A DNA stretch of 64,000 nt from Stercorarius parasiticus. Taxonomy: Eukaryota; Chordata; Aves; Charadriiformes; Stercorariidae. Location: the NCBI GenBank assembly GCA_013396915.1, contig VWZL01000008.1, forward strand, positions 1 through 64,000, written 5' to 3'. Shown one piece after another: positions 58,401 through 64,000 of this stretch. Both the position numbers and the translations under genes were made by a program. Under the pieces are notes generated by a model. The model had not been told where the DNA came from and ran no database searches. It saw only the letters and a program-made list of their open reading frames with translations. Positions within the stretch are counted from its first letter, which is position 1, and the number at the start of each line of letters is the position of its first letter.

Positions 58401-61400
58401 TGAGGCTTTTATGCCAAATATATGATTGTAAATGTAAATACTGGTTTCCGTTTTGCAGTAAAACCCATGGGTGGCTAAAAGCTAAATTCTCCAATATTAA
58501 AGAAACTTAAACAAATAGATGAATCAATTAATCAATCATTTGAAAAGACACAACAAACATTGAGAGATCGTCTTCTCTTTTAAAATAGACATAATTGGTT
58601 TCAGTGTTTCTCCTAAGAAAAATTAGCCTTACAAATACTGTTTCAAACAGGTGGCTAAACAAAGGCAAATCAATTTAATTCCACTGATGTCAGTAAAGGT
58701 TTGCCATTTTACCCATTGTTACTCTGCCCCATTTTTAAAAATGAACTGATGTTGCCAAAACCTATAATTTTCTCTAAAGGAATAAACAAACGCTGTAATT
58801 ATCAAACATTTCTTATTTGAAAAACAGTTCTGCACTTTCAGGAACAAAGATTTTTGTTTAAGGTAGCTGTGTAAGGTCTGTCAAATTCAGTACAGTATGT
58901 CTTGTTAATGGCCTCTAAGCCATAAGCCTACAGCATTATCCAAGATGTATTTGAAGAAAAAAATTGCTTGACACTAGAGAAAAGGTTAGCGCTACGCTGC
59001 AGGGATTCTAATTCTTAGTTTCATTAAGGAATTAAATTAGAGTGAAACTTTTACCCTTTCCTCCTCCCCCCATCACAAAAAGGAATGTTAACCTCAAACG
59101 GACCTGCTGCTCATCTTCAGTATTTTGCAACCTTTTCTTCACATCAAGAGCAAAGGTCTCCGCATTGATATTCTGAAGGGAATCTGCATGACATTGTTAG
59201 GAATGGGCAAATGATCTGAAAGTCCCTACACAGCCAATATAATTCTGATTAAAGCTTGGCATTTGTTTTCTTGCTCTTTGGAGCAGACAGCATGCTGCCT
59301 GGAATTAGAAATATGAAAGGCAGAGGAACTTCCTACTGTGCAGAGAGAGCATTTCATCCTCCTCCTTTTCAAAATGCAGCGAAGTTTGAAAACTTTTTTT
59401 TTTTGTTGTTTTGAGTACAGAACATTAAAATGAGGTCATCTTTGTTTTCCCTTTCAGAATGAGATGTGCTGTGACTCACACATTTTCCTGCAGAATTACT
59501 GAGAAAGACCTTGCTCTACTAGCTTCCTAACTGATATTTCTTCAGCATTTTAAACTGGAAAATCATTATTTGGTTCTTCAGGCAAATAGATGGATATAGC
59601 TTTTGAGAGATTCTTACATATAATATAATAAATATAAATTAAACATTTATAGTAAAACCCCAGAATTTTGAAGGAAAGTTCTTGTTTGAAAGTGTACATA
59701 CTCATTTACTTGTATCCAATACGTTTGTAGCCCCATTTCAAACTCTGAATTTAAAATTAATTGATTAACTTCCAGTTAAATGCACCTATCTAGAACCCTG
59801 GATGCAGACTAGTTTCCATCAAATTAGAAAGTTCCTATATGGTGGAAAGGAAAATCGTTGAGCAAAATACTAATTGCCTTGAAGTCAGTGGAAGAACCAT
59901 CGTTAGTCTTCAGGAGTTCAGGATTTCCTTCTTTGCTTCCACTATAATGTATCACCTCCATTATTTAGAATCTATTACAGTTGACTTTAATTTGTAAAAT
60001 GGTTCAATGAGACCATTTACAGTAGAATATGAGGCGCTGACAAAAATCATATGGCAAACTTAACTATCGTTAACATTTTTTTTTGTTGCTTCTGAAAGTA
60101 CAAAACTGTTGTTCAGTTAAGAAATATTTGATCATTGCAACATTTGTTTATTTATTTCTTTTTTTGAGAAAATGTTAGATTTTGGCTGCATCAGTTAATT
60201 TTCAAAATGAGACAGACTACCAGTGGGTAAAATGGTAAAGCTTCATTGATGTCAGTCAAATGAAACTTGACAAAAAAGTCAAAAAAGCAGAAAAATTAGA
60301 GCAAGCGAGCACAGCAGGAGCTAGCCTCCAGGAAACCCGTTACATGAGACTCAGGTGATTTCAAATAACCCAGGTTTGTTCTTGAACAGCCCCAGCCAGG
60401 TGACTCAGGACCTCGGCCACTGGGTTCTACTATTTCTCTTCCATAAAGGGTCTAAATTTCTCCTCTTATTTAGCCTGCAAGAATCTTAGGACATACACAA
60501 AATTAAACAAAATCTTAATCTGTCTAGAGATGCAAGAAATAATTGAGGGAGGTCACTGAGCGTTCCAACAAAAGGGTTTGTTGAATTTAATAATCAAGAA
60601 CTACCTGTTGTAGGCAATAAATCCTTCTTCAACACCAGTGTTTTCTTTCATATCCAGAAGCAGTTTAAGCTCCTAAACAGCTACATTTGAGTCACCACTA
60701 TACAGCTTAAGTACTGTTTTCTTTGAATTCTTCACTGACTTTAATTCACACTCTATGAGAAATGAAGAGATACATTGCATATAACATGGTTAAATATTAC
60801 ATAAAGAAGCAAGAAGAACAAGCTATAAATATGTACATATGTAGACACACATACATAAAAAAAACCAACCTGAGAAGCCAAACTGTTCAGAACAAATATA
60901 GTCATCCAGTTTCACCACTTCTTCATTTGTAAATAGGTTTTGTTATATAGGAAATTTGTATGAATACTTGTCAGTGGAACAAAGTTTAGATTTTTCATTT
61001 TGGTATTATGATCATTGATGTTACGCCTTTATAGTAGTTAAAAATATTTACTTTTACCTTGAGTTAGAGTGTTAAGAACAGATTATTTTTTTTCTGTTCA
61101 GACAAGATTCCACATAAAAAAGGTTGTGCTAGCTTATCTATCTATATCTAGGAATAACAATACCAAACTCTGTAAAACAACTAAGAGTCTGGAAATAATC
61201 AGTGACATACTTTTTTCTGAGTTTTGTGCAATACACAAAGTATTTCAGAAACTGCTGTAATAATAGTTAAGACCAAGGTAATGTGAGGTCAGAACACCTC
61301 ATCTAAATGAGCAAGAGTTGCATGCTTATCTGACTTGTAGATTTTATGAGGCACTGTATTATCATTATCTAATCCAGAATCTTACTTAATACAAACTTTT

Positions 61401-61560
61401 ACAATTCCTATTTTGTAGCTGCACACTAAGTGCAGTGCAAATTTTTATGTGAAGTTAAGAAAGGTTCCTTCCTTAGGAACCAAAAGATCCTGTGCCTGTC
61501 TGAATTTTTATCCTTCATTGACAATTTATATTTTTCAACAAGCTTAATTCCAATCTATTG
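55420..61560. other. AT-rich sequence, nothing firmly recognised
   Basis: No gene or repeat family is recognised over 6 kb. The part at 59030-59380 has few homopolymers and a mixed composition that might reflect a conserved non-coding element. Its C-rich tract (CCTCCTCCCCCC near 59061) and TTAAC words are not diagnostic. Confidence 0.45.
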
Positions 61561-61566
61561 AATTAC

Positions 61567-61676
61567 CTATGACACCTCCTGATATCATCTGTGGGCTATC
61601 TAAATCAGATATTTCTTTTTTTTCTTGGTATATGCTTGCACGTATGCCAGGCTTTTTAATGAACGTGGTGCTTACT
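61567..61676 (-). CDS. Possible coding exon of an unidentified gene (110 bases)
   Basis: The minus strand has a strong acceptor (TTTTTATTATGTTTGTTCAG), then 110 bases, then the donor GTCATAG|GTAATTC. The open frame reads VSTTFIKKPGIRASIYQEKK then EISDLDSPQMISGGVI plus one base. The composition is protein-like and two CpG occur within it. It would start after two bases of a split codon, or after one base if a nearby AG (61675) is used, and end in phase 1. The protein is not recognised. It may belong to the same minus-strand gene as the candidates at 34-43 kb, or to another gene, or be chance. Confidence 0.32.
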
Positions 61677-61784
61677 CTGAACAAACATAATAAAAAGACT
61701 TCCTTTTCCAATACACTACTCTTACTCATTGTAATGCAAAGAGTCTTATTGGAATAAAAACTGAGGCTGAGAAGGAGAAGAAAG

Positions 61785-61882
61785 TTCTCCTTGTGTGACT
61801 GTTACTAGCCTTTAGCATGACAGTTGCAAAGTTAATTAATGCAGTGATCTGTGCCTCATTTTCCCCCATATGGGATATGGTA
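61785..61882 (+). repeat. MIR-like SINE trace
   Basis: The order of words (TTGTGTGAC, then GCAAAGTTAATTAATGCAG, then CTGTGCCTCATTTTCCCCCAT, then GGGATA) follows the 3' half of MIR elements. MIR traces are ancient and rare in birds. The match is by memory and may be coincidental. Confidence 0.28.
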
Positions 61883-61889
61883 AGACCTA

Positions 61890-63370
61890 TGTAAAATGGT
61901 CTTACCATTATGTCAGAGGAAAGAATGATGATGACATCTCTAATTAAGAATTTGATATATTTTCCAACTCTGACACTCTTGATCAATTTCCTATTTTAAT
62001 ATCTTAATTATTTGAGGATTTTCTTTAAATGTTCACAAAAATAGTTACTATAACTAAGCTGTTATATTTTGCTACGTGATGAGCAAGTTGATTTACTTTT
62101 ATAAACACTATTTAAAGCCTTTGTCTTTACAGGCAGAACTAACTTCTTTTTTCTGTCATTTAAACTAGAATTAAAACAAAAAAAATGTACTGTAATCACT
62201 TATTTTACACCACTGAAGTTTAAGAAAAACTCTCCATTAATTTTGTTGAGATTTCCTTTATACATCAATGACGCTATTGCCTGACAACATGAACAAGTAT
62301 ATAGTAATAATGACATTGTATTTGCCAACTGAAGCCTTCAGAATGCCTTGTTGTCACCATGTACCCAAGTGATTTATAAATATTCCAGCGTGATAAACCA
62401 AAACATTGTCAACTTCTTGGGAGACTGATAGACTGAAAGGTATTTTCTTTAGCAATTGTGATTAATAGAGACTGTCACATGAAAAAGTATGATTGAAAGA
62501 GGGTGAGAAAATAAAGAAAGCAATTGGATTTTTTTCTGTATATCTTGATTTCTATGAAATCTCCCCATTTCACCAGTAATACATGACAAATCATCTTTGG
62601 AATAAACTAGGGGGAATACTGATACAAAAAGAAAGAATTATGATACATACTTTAACAGTAAATTCAACCCTAAAAAAGAAACACAGATGAACGCTTTACC
62701 CCTTATAGGATTATCAAATGTAAACTTTTATTGCCAGTAAGAGGTTACTATAACTAAAGATATATGTATCCACATATTTAAATGTATTAGTAGGTCCCAT
62801 GCATTTTCCTTCACTGTTACTGATTTGATCTAAAATGTACACAGGTTTCTCCTTAACAGTCTTGCTGATTTCCCGTTCTTGCTCTGTGTACTATACCTCA
62901 TCAAATGTAGTGACACTAGTTACAGAGTCATGATTTGTTCGTACATTTTAAAACAAGGAATTTTAAATTAAGCATAAAGAAGAGAAGAATCAAAAAACCC
63001 TGGAGTTTTCTTGGCTTCAACAGTAACAATATATTTCTCAAAGCAGATCTATAAACTGGCAAACTAAGATTAATAAAGCTCCAGTAAACTATAGACAGCT
63101 TTTAAAGCATATAGTTAAATTTTAAATAATAATTAGTCTTTACCACATCATCCATAATATTTGTATGCATATATGATGCCTTCATGAAAGCATCGTGAAA
63201 GAAACTGCAGATTACTAAAAACCAAAAACAAATGTAACAAAGCTTATCAATAGACATTTTTTTTTTTGATCAAAGTAATCTGAGTTCTATTTTACTTTGG
63301 TCCCAAAGGAAAAAAAAAAGAAAAACAAAAACAAAACCAAGAAAGATCACAAGTCATCTTAATTTTTATG
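61890..63370. other. AT-rich sequence, nothing firmly recognised
   Basis: Two short minus-strand open stretches with splice-like edges occur at about 62430-62365 (reading DNVLVYHAGIFINHL) and about 62614-62573. They are phase-compatible with the exon candidate at 61567-61676 but too short to call. Confidence 0.35.
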
Positions 63371-63377
63371 AAATAAT

Positions 63378-63409
63378 TATAAAGGTAGCTAACTATAAAG
63401 GTAGCTAAC
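63378..63409. repeat. 16-bp tandem duplication (two copies)
   Basis: TATAAAGGTAGCTAAC occurs twice in direct succession with no mismatch, which implies a recent duplication. Confidence 0.95.
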
Positions 63410-64000
63410 TTTCACAATGGTGAAAATGGTGTCGCAATGCTTCAACTAAACCAATAGAATAACTGTGGCTGACACCAATCAAAGTCTGTCTCTCTTTCTA
63501 CAAGACGCATAATAGGTCTTGAAGTGATTTTAAACAAGTATAGGTACATGGACTAAGACAATCTTCATTCATACCATGAAATTAAAAAAAAAGCTTATAA
63601 CAGAAAAAGTAATATTCTACATTATAGACAGAAAGATAGATTTGATACATGTGTACAACACCATAACATCAACAATAACCCACTGTTATCAACGCTTTGT
63701 GTAATGAACATTTCTCCAAAGAACTAAAATTTTGTTTTCCTTTTTAACAAACATAACCGTTCTCCCAAGGAAATGTGATCTCAACTGCAGGTGGTTGGAC
63801 ATAGCTAGAAAAATAAAAGTAGCCCTCCTAGGAGAGTTGGGGCCTATGTCTTCTCTAAACTACAGCGGATGAAAAATAAAATTCGTGATGAAATCTCAGG
63901 TGCTGAAGTCAATGTACATTATTTTCATAGAGCTGGTCTTAGAAACTAATGCCCCAACATGAGACCAGTACAGTTCTTTGAGCAAATACTGCTCTGACGG
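63410..64000. other. AT-rich sequence, nothing recognised
   Basis: Unremarkable sequence to the end of the window. Confidence 0.5.

Noticed and set aside
1..64000. CRISPR array, bacterial operons, tRNA, rRNA or mitochondrial insert
   Set aside because: No regularly spaced direct repeats, no ribosome-binding-site-led dense frames, no recognisable tRNA or rRNA sequence and no mitochondrial gene remnant were seen on reading both strands.

Overview
The window looks like bird nuclear DNA: AT-rich, with no operon structure and no dense coding. The evidence is retroposon content. There are CR1 LINE copies whose 3' ends carry the avian octamer repeat, and a solo LTR of a type common in birds (TGT...ACA ends, late ATTAAA signal). 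I cannot name a species. No gene in the window can be identified with confidence.

Layout. 1-4.1 kb is mostly unique sequence with one probable ancient CR1/L3 fragment near 2.2-2.45 kb. 4124-5940 is a solo LTR with a later 1.24-kb CR1 inserted in it. 9.98-11.16 kb is a second, more diverged CR1. 11.2-27.5 kb is AT-rich, with a few possible coding exons and an AT-rich homeodomain/POU-site cluster near 21.5-22.0 kb. 27.51-27.70 kb is a short, well-preserved CR1 3' end. A 44-bp assembly gap lies at 29573-29616. 30.77-32.35 kb is GC-richer and reads on the minus strand as a probable retroviral LTR (TATA box) plus leader (primer-binding-site-like motif). 33-50 kb is AT-rich, with the best minus-strand exon candidates and an LTR fragment at 44.07-44.17 kb. 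50.64-51.40 kb is an internal CR1 piece without its 3' end. 53.3-53.67 kb is an ancient L3/CR1-like remnant. 54-64 kb is AT-rich with one more exon candidate, a MIR-like trace and short tandem duplications.

Possible gene. Several minus-strand segments combine a pyrimidine tract plus AG acceptor, one open frame and a good GT donor. The segments at 42707-42640, 41343-41217, 34599-34498 and 20204-20154 are phase-compatible in series (0/0, 1/1, 1/1). This fits a long gene with large introns on the minus strand, but it is inference: short open frames are common by chance and I did not recognise the protein. The rest of the window is best described as intergenic or intronic DNA with retroposons of several ages. 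I saw no convincing undescribed system, RNA gene, CRISPR array or numt.
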